The position numbers and the translations under genes are program-made. From JASHPR01 sp963778075 (lineage in GTDB: Bacteria > Actinomycetota > Actinomycetes > Streptosporangiales > Streptosporangiaceae), in assembly GCA_963778075.1 (NCBI GenBank), contig CAVZTJ010000012.1:310001-374000 (forward strand): a stretch of DNA of 64,000 bases, given 5' to 3'. The notes beneath the pieces are model-generated. The model saw only the letters and a list, made by a program, of their open reading frames with translations. It ran no database searches and was not told the origin of the DNA. Shown here in pieces: positions 26,196-35,199 of this stretch (the first letter of the stretch is position 1; each line of letters opens with the position of its first letter).

Positions 26196-26465
26196 ATGGC
26201 CGATCTCAATGCCGGCAGCTGGCAAAGCCGAGATACCCCAGCTGCTAGTGCTGGCTGTGGCATTGCCGCTGGTGAGGTGCGCGGCAGCACTGGTGCGCCA
26301 CCGCCGGTGCCGCTATTTCACGTAGTACCAGTTCTCTGGGTTGAGGCTGAGCGTCGTGGACTCCGGTGTGGCGCCCTTCAGGTTGCTGGCGATTTCGGCA
26401 ACGAGATACGGCGCGTTGACCTGCCACTCCACCGGGAGCTGCTTCGCGAGGTAGTTCTGCCATGA
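26196..26465 (+). CDS. Possible small ORF with strong ribosome site
   Basis: 89 codons. Its ATG is preceded by TAAGGAGTGAT, an almost ideal ribosome site, 70 bp after the sigma-factor stop. The last 150 bases overlap the 3' end of the opposite substrate-binding-protein gene and are probably its antisense, so only the first 40 codons (MADLNAGSWQSRDTPAASAG...) could be native. It may be the truncated remnant of a third gene in the sigma operon. No family recognised. Confidence 0.25.
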   Translation: MADLNAGSWQSRDTPAASAGCGIAAGEVRGSTGAPPPVPLFHVVPVLWVEAERRGLRCGALQVAGDFGNEIRRVDLPLHRELLREVVLP

Positions 26466-28235
26466 GTACATGTAGGACAGGTTGGTGCTGGACAGCGTCT
26501 TGTCGATCATCGCGTCGTTGGACTTGTCGCAGTAACCGGCGGAGTTCGCGATAGCACCGCACAGGAACAGCGTCTCCCCGGTCGGGTAGTAGTCCGGCGC
26601 GAACGACCAGCCGAGGCCCCAGTCCGCCATGTCCCAGTTGCACGGGATCTTGGCCACCACGCAGTTGCCCGCCGAGGCCGAGACCACGTCGTCGAACGGC
26701 TCGGGCTTCAGGTTCAGCTTGATCCCCACCCCCGCCGCGCTGGACTGCAGCTGCAGCAGCTCCTGCGCCACCCACGCGAGCCCGTTGTCGTAGGTGAAGT
26801 TGAAGCTCAGCGCGGTGCCCTTGGTGATCCCCGCGCCGCAGTCGCCCGCAGCCGAGCCCGCCTTGGCGCAGGTGGTCGTCCCGTTCGGCGCCACACTCCA
26901 GCCGTTACTGGTCAGCAGCGTCTTCGCCTTGGACGGGCTGTAGGGGTAGGGCGGCCCCTGCTTGCCTTGCGCCGACAGCCACAAGGTCACCGGATAGTTC
27001 CCGACCGGCCCGGGCTGCATCGTGCCATACCCCTTCAGCGGCCCCGCGAGATCCCCGGGCTGGTTCATCAGGTACGCGAGCGTCTGCCGGAAGTAGAGCT
27101 GTTTGAAGATCGCGGCGTGATCGGAGACCGTGGACTGCTCGTTCAGCGTGTAGAAACTGGTACCCCAGGTGACCTGCGGCGCCAGGGTGTAGCCGGGCAC
27201 CGGGTTGTGGCCCGCGGCCGCGCTGACAGGCTTGGACGGCAGGTCCGGAGTCGGGATGTAGCCGACGTTAATCTTCGTGCTGCTGCTCGGGGAGCGCAGG
27301 ACGTTGTACTCGGCGGCGTCGGTGGTGAACGGCACCTCCTGGAACTGCGACAGGTGCGGCTTGTTCGGCCCCGAGTACGACTTGTTGGGCACCATCGTGA
27401 GGTGCCCGTCGCTGTTGAACGCGCTCAGCTTCCACGGGCCGTCCACGATGCCCCACAGCGGCGACGTCGCGTACGTGCCCAGGGCCTTGGACTGCGTGTT
27501 CAGGTAGCTGTAGACCGCCGCGCAGTCGCTGGGCGTGGTCGAGCAGTGGCTGGGCCCCGAAGCGGTCCGGTCCCACGCCTCCGGCATCGGCGTGATCTGG
27601 CTCAGCTCGTTGTACAGGAACCAGTTGTGGCTGTAAGCCTTGTCCATCGTCATGGTCAGCTCGGTGGAGCTGACCGCCTTGATGTTGCTGACCACGGTGT
27701 TCGGGAACCCGGTGTAGGCACCCCAGTCGACGTCACCGACCGCCTGCAGCATGTTCAGCCAGAACATCACGTTCTGGGCGGTGATCGGCTGGCCGTTGGA
27801 CCACTTCCAGGGCTTGAGCTTGATAGTGACCGTGCTGCCGCTGAACGTCGGGGCGTAGGCGAGGCTCAGCGAGGTGTTCATCGTGGGTGCCGAGCCGGTG
27901 CCGAACCAGTACAGCGGCCGGTACATCAGGTACCCGAAGTCCTCCAGGTTGCTCACGCTAATGAACTCACTGCTTGTGAACGGAAAGATGTAGTTCGGCG
28001 TATCCGACGGCTGCTCGGCCCACGTCGCGGTGCCCCCGCTGACCGGAGTCGTCCCCGCCGTGGACGAACTTGTGCCAGCGCAGCCCGCCGCGGCCAGGGC
28101 GAGCGCCACCACGCCCGCTCCCACCGCTAGTCGCATGCTGCGAAGCCCGGACCGGAATCTGCTTGGCAGCTGTTGGGACGTCTCTATGGCTGCGACTCTT
28201 GGATACGGGGACCCCGCCCGACTCTGCAGATTCAT
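26313..28235 (-). CDS. Family-5 ABC substrate-binding lipoprotein
   Basis: 640 residues from the ATG used. A lipobox LALAAAGC (Cys 52) follows a hydrophobic stretch; a start at internal Met 34 would give a more usual 19-residue signal. The mature part is of SBP_bac_5 type (peptide/nickel/oligosaccharide binding): YLMYRPLYWFGTG, LKPWKWSNGQPITAQNVMFWL and ENWYYVK at the end are typical. No permease or ATPase genes are adjacent. A paralogue of similar length is divergent 423 bp away; both share IVDGPWKLSAFN/VVDGPWKLSSFS segments, indicating duplication. Confidence 0.9.
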   Translation of the reverse strand: MNLQSRAGSPYPRVAAIETSQQLPSRFRSGLRSMRLAVGAGVVALALAAAGCAGTSSSTAGTTPVSGGTATWAEQPSDTPNYIFPFTSSEFISVSNLEDFGYLMYRPLYWFGTGSAPTMNTSLSLAYAPTFSGSTVTIKLKPWKWSNGQPITAQNVMFWLNMLQAVGDVDWGAYTGFPNTVVSNIKAVSSTELTMTMDKAYSHNWFLYNELSQITPMPEAWDRTASGPSHCSTTPSDCAAVYSYLNTQSKALGTYATSPLWGIVDGPWKLSAFNSDGHLTMVPNKSYSGPNKPHLSQFQEVPFTTDAAEYNVLRSPSSSTKINVGYIPTPDLPSKPVSAAAGHNPVPGYTLAPQVTWGTSFYTLNEQSTVSDHAAIFKQLYFRQTLAYLMNQPGDLAGPLKGYGTMQPGPVGNYPVTLWLSAQGKQGPPYPYSPSKAKTLLTSNGWSVAPNGTTTCAKAGSAAGDCGAGITKGTALSFNFTYDNGLAWVAQELLQLQSSAAGVGIKLNLKPEPFDDVVSASAGNCVVAKIPCNWDMADWGLGWSFAPDYYPTGETLFLCGAIANSAGYCDKSNDAMIDKTLSSTNLSYMYSWQNYLAKQLPVEWQVNAPYLVAEIASNLKGATPESTTLSLNPENWYYVK

Positions 28236-28658
28236 GTGCGCCCCTTCCGCAAGAGCATGCGTGTCCCTGATGCAGTCACTGGCTGTGATCCTCGGCTAGG
28301 GCCGTACCGGTGTCAGGACTAGCTCGAAGAACTTCGAGATCACGATGCGATGGCGCCTCGGTCACGGGCCGGAATCGCCTCGCGGGCACGCGGCCACTGG
28401 TCTGGTCAGTTGCGTCTGCCGATCTCAGGCCCGCGGATGGGCGCCCGATACACGCCGCAGCCGGCTGCTCCGAACAACCGCGTTTTGGTGAAATCGGGGT
28501 AGTTCACCATATGACGGTTCTTCACGACGATCTATCTTTAATGCAGGGTCCTGTATACAGACGAGAACCTGCGGGACATAGGCAGAAGCCAAGAGGGAGC
28601 TCGGGTCTGATCGCAGCCGCGAATCCTTACCCTCGTTAAGGCTCTGGAGGCAGCTCAG
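28236..28658. promoter_or_regulatory. Shared intergenic region of the divergent binding-protein genes
   Basis: 423 bases holding the promoters of two divergent genes. The middle (28500-28560) is AT-richer than the surroundings. I saw no strong palindrome or riboswitch-like structure. GGAGG at about 28648 is the ribosome site of the rightward gene. Confidence 0.5.
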
Positions 28659-30566
28659 ATGGGTTCAGTAACACGACTGGGTTCGCGCGCGACGACAGGC
28701 GAGGGAGCACACCTGAACCCCTGGAGACGTAGGCTTCGCCTCGCCGCGGTTGCCGGGGCGGCCGCGGCAGCCCTGATCGCCGCGGGCTGCTCTTCCACCG
28801 GCAGCAGCTCGAGTTCGTCGGGCACGCCCGTCAAGGGCGGGACGGCGACGGTAGCGCTGCCGGCGGACGTCACCTACAACTGGATCTTCCCCTTCAGTGC
28901 GATCACGACCTCCAGCGTCTACAACTTCGAGCAGTTTCAGTGGCTGATGTACCGGCCGCTGTATATGTTCGGCAACAACGGCATCTCGCCGACCAGCAAT
29001 TACCCGCTCTCGCCTGCCGATGCGCCGACATTCTCCAATGCCGGCAAGACCGCGACCATCACCATGAAGGGCTGGAAGTGGAGCAACGGCGAGAGCGTTG
29101 ATGCCAACGACGTGCTCTTCTACTTGCACATGGCGATGGCCGAGAAGGCCAACTGGTTCTCCTACTCGCCCGGCCTGCTGCCGGACAACGTCGTCTCCGC
29201 CACGGCCACCAGCCCGGACAAGCTGACGCTACAGCTCAACAAGGCCTACTCCACCATCTGGTACACCTACAACCAGCTGGCCGAGCTCACCCCCATGCCC
29301 ATGGCCTGGGATGTCACCAGCCTGGGCGCCAAGCCGGGCAGCGGCGGCTGCACCACCGACAGCGCAGCCGACGGCTGGGCGCACTGCAAGGCGGTCTGGG
29401 CGTTCCTGACCGCCCAGTCGAAGATCGCCTCGACCTACGCGTCCAGCCCGCTGTGGTCGGTCGTGGACGGGCCGTGGAAGCTGTCCAGCTTCAGCACCAC
29501 AGGCAACGTGACGATGGTGCCGAACCCGAAGTACTCCGGGAGCCCGAAGCCGCGGCTCTCGGCGGTCAAGTTCGTGCCGTTCACCGCCGACTCGGCCGAG
29601 TACACCGCGCTGAAGACGGGCCAACTCGACATGGGTTACATTCCGCCGGCGGACCTGCCGCAGAAGCCGCTCTCGGCCATGCTGCCATCGAGCAACCCGC
29701 TGGGCAGCGGGTACACGCTGGAGCCGTTCTACAACTTCGGCATCTTCTACTACCAGCCCAACTTGAACAACCCGACGCTGGGCGCGGCGTTCAAGCAGCT
29801 GTACGTCCGGCAGGCGCTGCAGGAGACCGTGGACCAGGTTGGCATGGCCAGAACTGTGTGGCGCGGATACGCCTACCCGACCGCCGGAACGGTACCCGGC
29901 CAGCCACCCAGCCAGTGGACCCCGCCGGCGCAGCGCGAGAACGGCGGTGCCGGGCCGTACGCATTCAGCATCTCCAAGGCGAAGGCGCTGCTCACGAGCC
30001 ACGGCTGGTCCGAAGTCAGCGGCGTGATGACCTGCCAGGACCCGGCGAAATGCGGGACTGGAGTCGCCAAGGGCACACGGCTGAGTGTCACGCTGGCCTA
30101 CTCAACGGGCACTGCGGCCTTCGCTAATGAGATGGCGATCTACAAGTCGGACGCGTCGCAGGCCGGCATCAGCATCAACCTGGTCGGTCAGTCGTTTAAC
30201 ACGATCGTCGGCGAGGCCTCGCCATGCAAGCCCGGCCCGAGCTGCACCTGGGACGCGCTCATGTACGGCGGCTGGCTATTCGGCGCTGGACACTACGAGC
30301 CGACTGGCGAGCAGCTGTTCGAAACCGGCTCCGAGTCCAACTCAGGCAGCTATTCCAACCCCACGATGGACCAGCTGATCGCCGCCACGCACACCAGCAG
30401 CAGCCTGACGACCTTCCACGACTACGCCACCTTCGTGGCGCGGCAGCTGCCGTTCATCTGGATGCCGACCGACTACATCGTCCAGGGAGTGAACTCCAAA
30501 CTGCACGGTGTCACCTTCAACCCGCTGTTCACACTGCTGCCCGAGTACTGGTACTTCACCAAGTAG
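28659..30566 (+). CDS. Family-5 ABC substrate-binding lipoprotein (paralogue)
   Basis: 635 residues. The signal ends in a lipobox ALIAAGC (Cys 44) followed by a Ser-rich spacer (SSTGSSSSSSGTPVKGG). The SBP_bac_5 fold is shown by WLMYRPLYMFG, MKGWKWSNGESVDANDVLFYL, YTLEPFYNFGIFYYQPN and the C-terminal PEYWYFTK. It is divergent from a homologous gene, and neither has transport partners nearby, so it either uses a distant permease or acts as a sensor/scavenger. ATG with GGAGG at 7-8 bp. Confidence 0.9.
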   Translation: MGSVTRLGSRATTGEGAHLNPWRRRLRLAAVAGAAAAALIAAGCSSTGSSSSSSGTPVKGGTATVALPADVTYNWIFPFSAITTSSVYNFEQFQWLMYRPLYMFGNNGISPTSNYPLSPADAPTFSNAGKTATITMKGWKWSNGESVDANDVLFYLHMAMAEKANWFSYSPGLLPDNVVSATATSPDKLTLQLNKAYSTIWYTYNQLAELTPMPMAWDVTSLGAKPGSGGCTTDSAADGWAHCKAVWAFLTAQSKIASTYASSPLWSVVDGPWKLSSFSTTGNVTMVPNPKYSGSPKPRLSAVKFVPFTADSAEYTALKTGQLDMGYIPPADLPQKPLSAMLPSSNPLGSGYTLEPFYNFGIFYYQPNLNNPTLGAAFKQLYVRQALQETVDQVGMARTVWRGYAYPTAGTVPGQPPSQWTPPAQRENGGAGPYAFSISKAKALLTSHGWSEVSGVMTCQDPAKCGTGVAKGTRLSVTLAYSTGTAAFANEMAIYKSDASQAGISINLVGQSFNTIVGEASPCKPGPSCTWDALMYGGWLFGAGHYEPTGEQLFETGSESNSGSYSNPTMDQLIAATHTSSSLTTFHDYATFVARQLPFIWMPTDYIVQGVNSKLHGVTFNPLFTLLPEYWYFTK

Positions 30567-30648
30567 CCGGGTCCGCTCACCGCTCTGCGCGATGCACGAC
30601 GCCTAAGCTCGACGCGGCGTCTGTCCCAGCGTCCGGAGGGGGTCATCC

Positions 30649-30870
30649 GTGGCGGTCGCAAAGGCGTCGGCCATCGGAGGCGCCGCGCTCGGAGTGATCG
30701 CCGTGCTGTCGGCATGCTCGACCGCATCCCTGACTGCCGCGCCTCCGTCGGACCGGGCTCGGTCGGCTGCGCCGGTGTCGCCTCGCGTAACAGGCTCTCC
30801 GCGAGCCTGCCTGAGCTCGAGATCCGGTCCTGGCGGCACTCAGCTCTGCGTGCGGCGCCTGCGCAGGTAG
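30649..30870 (+). CDS. Small putative lipoprotein
   Basis: 73 residues from a GTG with a strong GGAGGGGG ribosome site. The N-terminus AVAKASAIGGAALGVIAVLSACS is a lipoprotein signal with lipobox VLSAC. The remainder is Ser/Arg/Pro-rich with no domain, ends RRLRR, and may be the start of a longer gene truncated before the IS element at 30950. Same direction as the binding-protein gene, 82 bp downstream. Confidence 0.45.
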   Translation: MAVAKASAIGGAALGVIAVLSACSTASLTAAPPSDRARSAAPVSPRVTGSPRACLSSRSGPGGTQLCVRRLRR

Positions 30871-30949
30871 GCCCATCGCCGAGGTCGGAGCGTGCGCGCT
30901 GAGGCAGGGCCTCGAAAGTTAGCCGACCCGTGCGGGGTAATGCTGATAT

Positions 30950-31614
30950 CTGACGGATTAAGTGAGTGTTTGATGCACGACACGCTGCGGGGCCAGGCCC
31001 GGGCCGCCGCCGGGCGCCGCCGGGCGCCGTCGGCGGCGGTCATCGACTCCCAGTCCGTGCGAGCCGCGGACACCGTCGCCCGGTCCAGCCGCGGCTGGGA
31101 TGACGCCAAGAAGGTCAACGGCCGCAAGCGCCATATCGCCGTCGATGTCACCGGGCTGCTGCTGGCGATCGTGGTCACCCGCGCATCGGTGCAAGACCGC
31201 GACGGCGCCCGGCCGCTGCTGTGGCAGCTGCGCGCCTCCCACCGCAGCATCCGCCTGGCCTGGGCCGACGCCGGATACGCCGGCAAGCTGGTCGCCTGGG
31301 CCGCCGCCTTGCACCTGGTCCTCAAGGTCGTGCGCAAGCGCGACGCGCACGCCTTCGAGGTGCTGCCCCGCCGCTGGATGGTCGAGCGCACCTTCGCCTG
31401 GATCAGCAAACATCGCCGCTGCGTCCGCGACTACGAACGCCTCCCCGCCCATCACGAAGCCATGGTCAAGTGGGCCATGATCGCGCTCATGGCCCGAAGG
31501 CTCGCCCGCCAGCCCCCGGCCGTGCAGCCAGCCCGCGCCGCCCTGGCCGTCACCCTCGCCGCAGCCGCATGACCCGAATTCTCAAACACTCACTAACATC
31601 AGTTTGTCCGTCAG
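30950..31614 (+). mobile_element. Internally deleted IS5-family element
   Basis: Inverted ends: AGTGAGTGTTTGA at 30961-30973 and its complement at 31582-31594 match over 13 bp, and an outer pair CTGACGGA (30950-30957) / TCCGTCAG (31607-31614) extends the symmetry with a different spacer on each side. Between them is only the 3' two-thirds of a transposase gene. No clear target duplication was found. Confidence 0.7.
30973..31572 (+). pseudogene. IS5-family transposase, N-terminus deleted
   Basis: 199 codons. The frame begins MHDTLRGQARAAAGRRRAPS and keeps AAVIDSQSVRAADT (first Asp), KKVNGRKRHIAVDVTGLLLAIVV, LAWADAGYAGKL (second Asp) and WMVERTFAWISKHRR (Glu), so the whole DDE core is present. 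The roughly 100-residue N-terminal helix-rich domain (usually containing a 'W..LP' segment) is missing: the left inverted repeat directly abuts the MHDTL codons. Probably unable to transpose alone. Confidence 0.85.
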
Positions 31615-32272
31615 GGCGAAGAGTCAGCTGAGCCTGCCGACTTGCGTGCTGGCCGTGGCGCGGACGAGATTACGGCCGAGTTCCGTTCTACCCCTGGGCA
31701 GTTGCGGAACTTGCTGATCGCTATCGGCGTGCTGTTCGCTGGTGCGGTTGTGGCGGGCTGGGGTGCGCACGGGCTGGCTCGGGCGTGATTGCCGCTGTGA
31801 CCGGGTTCAGGGCGGTCATTCTGGGTGGCTACTACGTCGTCCTCGCCCGGTCGCGGCAGCGACTCGGGTCGCACTCTCCGCTGACGAGGTATCCGACCTC
31901 AACGCAACCGCGGCGAGAATCGGCGTTCACGGCAGCCGCTACGGCGAACTGCACCTCAGCCTGTTCGGTCGTTGACCGCGGCCGTCGCTAACTAACCTGT
32001 GCCGTACTCGCGATCTTCGCACATCATCGACAACGGTTCGCCCGCGGGTCGATGAGCGCGCAGGGCATGTGTCCTGTTCCCGCGGGTCACGTCGACGGCC
32101 GTCCGGCCTTGCGGGTTACCAGATCGTGGTCATCCGGTGTCCGAGGGGGGACACGACAGTTACGTACATGCCTGCCATCGCTGGTGAGCTGGTCGACGTC
32201 TGCGCCATGATCGGTCGGGATCGCGCAGCGAGGGCAGTGGCGGTCACGGTGGTGCGGGCCGGGATCTTCGGC
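31615..32272 (+). other. Decayed region with gene fragments
   Basis: No intact gene. At 31620-31789 a frame reads EITAEFRSTPGQLRNLLIAIGVLFAGAVVAGWGAHGLARA and then stops: a single membrane segment at the end of some lost protein. At about 31875-31975 another frame reads LSADEVSDLNATAARIGVHGSRYGELHLSLFGR, which resembles the C-terminus of an aldo/keto reductase. The rest has no visible features. Confidence 0.4.
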
Positions 32273-32484
32273 GGCAGGCGTGGCAGTGGGCGTTGGCCAA
32301 CCGGGCCGAGGACGGCTCGCTGCTGAGCGGGCGTGAGATCGCCCGCCAGTATGGCCGGCGCGAGCGATGGGGTCGCATGGTCAAGCGCTCGGGTGCCTCG
32401 GGCGAACTCGCCACGGGCACTGAACTCAGCGAATCGGGCCTGCGCGTGGTCGGGCAGCGACGCCCACCGGCCGTGACCGAATGA
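32273..32484 (+). pseudogene. DUF2637-like remnant (actinobacterial plasmid protein)
   Basis: The frame QWALANRAEDGSLLSGREIARQYGRRERWGRMVKRSG matches the C-terminal winged-helix-like tail of DUF2637 proteins found on actinobacterial integrative and conjugative plasmids. The N-terminal membrane domain is missing. It supports the idea that this stretch is what remains of an integrated plasmid. Confidence 0.45.
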
Positions 32485-32536
32485 CCCCGCCTATGCGGCA
32501 GATCCGGATGTCGGTGGATGGTGGTTGGCTGGGTTA

Positions 32537-33112
32537 GTGAGCAAGACTCAGTACTACACGGCGACGAGTATTGACGGATTCATCGCTGATCCGGGTAACT
32601 CGCTCGAGTGGCTGTTCCAGGCAGGGACGAGTTCTGGCAAGGAAGACCGGTTCAGCGGTTTTTTCGCTGACGTCGGCGCGATGGCCATGGGCGCGACGAC
32701 GTATGAGTGGGTCCTGGGTCACGAGACCCTGATCGAGCAACCCGGACGCTGGCGGCAGTACTACGGCTCGGTTCCATGCTGGGTGTTCACTCACCGCCCT
32801 CTCCCCGCGATCCCCGGCGCCGACCTGTTCTTTGCTCACGGTGATGTCCGGCCCGTGCATGAACAGATGGCGAGGTCCGCGGATGGCCGGAATATCTGGC
32901 TGGTCGGCGGCGGGGAACTGGCGGGACAGTTCGCTGATGCAGGGCTCCTCGACGAGATCCTGCTGGGAATCGCCCCGGTGATGCTTGGCGCCGGTGCTCC
33001 CTTGCTCCCACGGCGTCTACTGGCTTCAGAGCTGACGTTGACCACCGTCCAGCACGATGGGCAGTTCGCCTTTCTCACCTATCACCTGGCTCGGCAGGGA
33101 AACAGCTGCTGA
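32537..33112 (+). CDS. Dihydrofolate reductase-like (RibD C-terminal) protein
   Basis: 191 residues from a GTG. The opening SKTQYYTATSIDGFIADPGNSLEWLF and later GAMAMGATTYEWVLG, NIWLVGGGELAGQFADAGLLDEILLGIAPVMLGAGAPLL are the conserved parts of the RibD_C / DHFR-like family, which binds NADPH. The actual substrate is unknown; most of these are neither true DHFR nor RibD. A longer reading from TTG 32525 adds four residues. Stands alone in a decayed region. Confidence 0.85.
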   Translation: MSKTQYYTATSIDGFIADPGNSLEWLFQAGTSSGKEDRFSGFFADVGAMAMGATTYEWVLGHETLIEQPGRWRQYYGSVPCWVFTHRPLPAIPGADLFFAHGDVRPVHEQMARSADGRNIWLVGGGELAGQFADAGLLDEILLGIAPVMLGAGAPLLPRRLLASELTLTTVQHDGQFAFLTYHLARQGNSC

Positions 33113-33298
33113 TCTGCTACCCCTTTAGGAGACCTGCCTCATCTCATGCAGAAGCGGATCTTCACCCAGGGCGGCTCTGCATTAAATACAGGGTGAGCCG
33201 ATCGCGCCGGCCATAACCGAGCGGCCGGGACGCGAAGCCCGCTGGGCAAGTGCGTGCTGACCGGCTGTTACGCGCGGTTGCGGCAATCTCAGCGTTCG

Positions 33299-33547
33299 TC
33301 AACTTGAGCGCACCGAACGAACCGATCTGGGGCTATGGAGTCGGCCTCGGCGCGACAGAGGCTTCCGCCGAGAATGGTCGCGGTCATCTTCCCTGTAGGT
33401 GATCGGCGTCGTGTCCACGCCGAGCATCTCGCCGATGAGCCGCGCGAGCTGCCCGCTCCCCGCCGCGTCGGAGGCGAGCTGCCAACAGAGTGCACTACTC
33501 TGTCCCAGCCGCTCAGCGTGCCACTTAGTCAGTTCATCGCTGCCCAA
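33299..33547 (-). CDS. Hypothetical 82-residue protein
   Basis: No family recognised. The frame reads GSDELTKWHAERLGQSSALCWQLASDAAGSGQLARLIGEMLGVD with strong GC bias at third codon positions, as expected for real coding sequence here. The start would be TTG 33547, and the C-terminal Arg/Ser-rich tail (RRKPLSRRGRLHSPRS) looks less native, so this may be a fragment. Confidence 0.3.
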   Translation of the reverse strand: MGSDELTKWHAERLGQSSALCWQLASDAAGSGQLARLIGEMLGVDTTPITYREDDRDHSRRKPLSRRGRLHSPRSVRSVRSS

Positions 33548-33577
33548 CGCTGTTGACCTGCGAGTTGGCAGGCGTGG

Positions 33578-34366
33578 CTACCGCTTGAAGTCCATCTCCT
33601 CTAGACGTGTCTGCACGGTCCGGCCGCTCTGCCAGGAGTTGGCGCCCGGCGCCACCTCCGGCCACGGGATATCAGCCCGGCTCTGCCGCTTGTGCGCGGT
33701 GGAGACGCCGACCCTGCGGTCGCGGTCGTGGATCTGCGCCTCGTTGGCCTGCCCGTCCTGGGTAAAGGCCATCATCAACTGCGGGATTCCGTAGGGGAAG
33801 TCGTCACGGTCGTACTGCCAGGTATGGAACGTCTTCCCGTAGGTCGTCACCAGGTCGCTGAAGTAGGCGTGTTCCGCGGGATCAGGGATTCCCGGGGCGA
33901 CTAGCTCACCAGACTTGACCTCGTAGTGGTGGCTGTGCCACAGCCGCTTCTCGTCGTCGGGGAGGCCGCGGAACCGCTCCTCGGTGGTGATGTACTCGAT
34001 CCCGATCAGGCGGGCATCGAGCGCGTTGCGGTCGAAGATCACGCACTGGTGCAGGTCATGGCGCAGGTGGATGCAGAAGTGAACCGCTTCCACTTGCCGG
34101 CCCATCTCGTCGGCGTACATGTGAAAGGCATTGAGGTAGGTGCTCATTGCGTTCAGCGGGTATTTCGGCTGCATGGCGCCGGCCGCCACGTCGAGCAGAC
34201 GATGCTTGAGGGGATGTCCCTGGCCGATCTTGGCAGTCGTCACCGCCTTGCGGCCGAACATCACACCGGCCGCAGCCGCTACCCCCGCGGCGACACCGAT
34301 GCCGATGGACCCGGCGAGCCCCCGGCCGGAGCGATGCGAGCGTGATTTGTCGTGTGTCGACAGCAT
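33578..34366 (-). CDS. OBAP/DUF1264-family protein
   Basis: 262 residues from ATG 34366 (a TTG at 34435 would add 23). After a glycine-rich hydrophobic segment (GLAGSIGIGVAAGVAAAAGVMFG) comes the family domain: EAVHFCIHLRHDLHQCVIFD, ARLIGIEYITTEERFRGLPDDEKRLWHSHHYEVKSG and TYGKTFHTWQYDRDDFPYGIPQLMMAFT. Plant members are oil-body-associated proteins; bacterial members have no established role. The N-terminal hydrophobic stretch could anchor it to a membrane or lipid surface. Confidence 0.8.
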   Translation of the reverse strand: MLSTHDKSRSHRSGRGLAGSIGIGVAAGVAAAAGVMFGRKAVTTAKIGQGHPLKHRLLDVAAGAMQPKYPLNAMSTYLNAFHMYADEMGRQVEAVHFCIHLRHDLHQCVIFDRNALDARLIGIEYITTEERFRGLPDDEKRLWHSHHYEVKSGELVAPGIPDPAEHAYFSDLVTTYGKTFHTWQYDRDDFPYGIPQLMMAFTQDGQANEAQIHDRDRRVGVSTAHKRQSRADIPWPEVAPGANSWQSGRTVQTRLEEMDFKR

Positions 34367-34513
34367 GCGTGCGGGCCTACCCGGGTTCGGCGGCCCAAAC
34401 CGCTTCCCGTGGGTGATTACCCCCGCGCCAGGCAACAGAGGCGAGTCCGTTGGTCAGACCTTGACGTTGAACCCGAGGTCGACGTCACACGCAGCCTGGC
34501 CGCCCCGAATGCC

Positions 34514-34846
34514 TCAGTTTTCGACAGGGCTTTCGCGAAGGGTGATCGAGACATGGTCGCGAGGGATTCCCAGCGGTTCAAGGCGGTCGACGATCTCCCC
34601 GTAGAGCCGCCGCTTGGCTTCGACGGAGCGACCGGCAAAGCAGTCCACCGCCACCAACGTCGCGTACTCAGGTTCGGCCAGCGCCGGCGGGTGCGCAAAA
34701 CGATGCGGCTCATGCACCTGAAGGCGCACATGCTTGTCCTTGGCAGGAATCCGGAAGGCAGCCAGCGCAGCGTGAACCGCATCGATGATCGCGGTCTCTT
34801 CCTCGCGGGGCCACTGGCGGCGGACTTCGATGAGCGCCCAAGGCAT
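34514..34846 (-). CDS. Tautomerase-superfamily protein
   Basis: 110 residues. Pro directly follows the initiator Met (MPWALIEVRR), as in 4-oxalocrotonate tautomerase and MIF, where the free Pro1 amine is the catalytic base. The repeat of the beta-alpha-beta unit and ATLVAVDCFAGRSVEAKRRLYGEIVDRL agree. Substrate unknown. It lies 148 bp upstream of the OBAP-like gene in the same direction. Confidence 0.8.
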   Translation of the reverse strand: MPWALIEVRRQWPREEETAIIDAVHAALAAFRIPAKDKHVRLQVHEPHRFAHPPALAEPEYATLVAVDCFAGRSVEAKRRLYGEIVDRLEPLGIPRDHVSITLRESPVEN

Positions 34847-34931
34847 GGCGTCCCCTTCCGCATCGGTCGCGCCATGCTTTCAGCCCGAGACCGGGTGATG
34901 CACCCGATTTCCTTGCCGTCCTCTCATCGGC

Positions 34932-35117
34932 ATGAGCGCGGAACTCTCAATGAGTGCGGGGGACACGTTGGAGGTCCGGGTTGGCTTGCCGAACTTCGTG
35001 GACTACACGGGAAGCCTGGCAGCCTTCGTCGTGGCGGTCCTCTCGCGGCACCGGGCCCGCCGCGCCGAGGTCCGGCAGATCGTACAAGAAGAAATACGCA
35101 AGGGTGTCGGACGATAG
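34932..35117 (+). CDS. Small hypothetical protein
   Basis: 61 residues: a hydrophobic centre (FVDYTGSLAAFVVAVLSRH) and a charged C-terminal helix (RARRAEVRQIVQEEIRKGV). Could be a one-helix membrane peptide. No family recognised; an internal ATG at 34950 is an alternative start. Confidence 0.4.
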   Translation: MSAELSMSAGDTLEVRVGLPNFVDYTGSLAAFVVAVLSRHRARRAEVRQIVQEEIRKGVGR

Positions 35118-35199
35118 CTGATGTTGCAGCATTGGGCCAAGCTGCCTGCGAGGGGCGCTGCTGCGCTGACTGGCCGTCGGGGCGCGAAACGGAGCGGTG

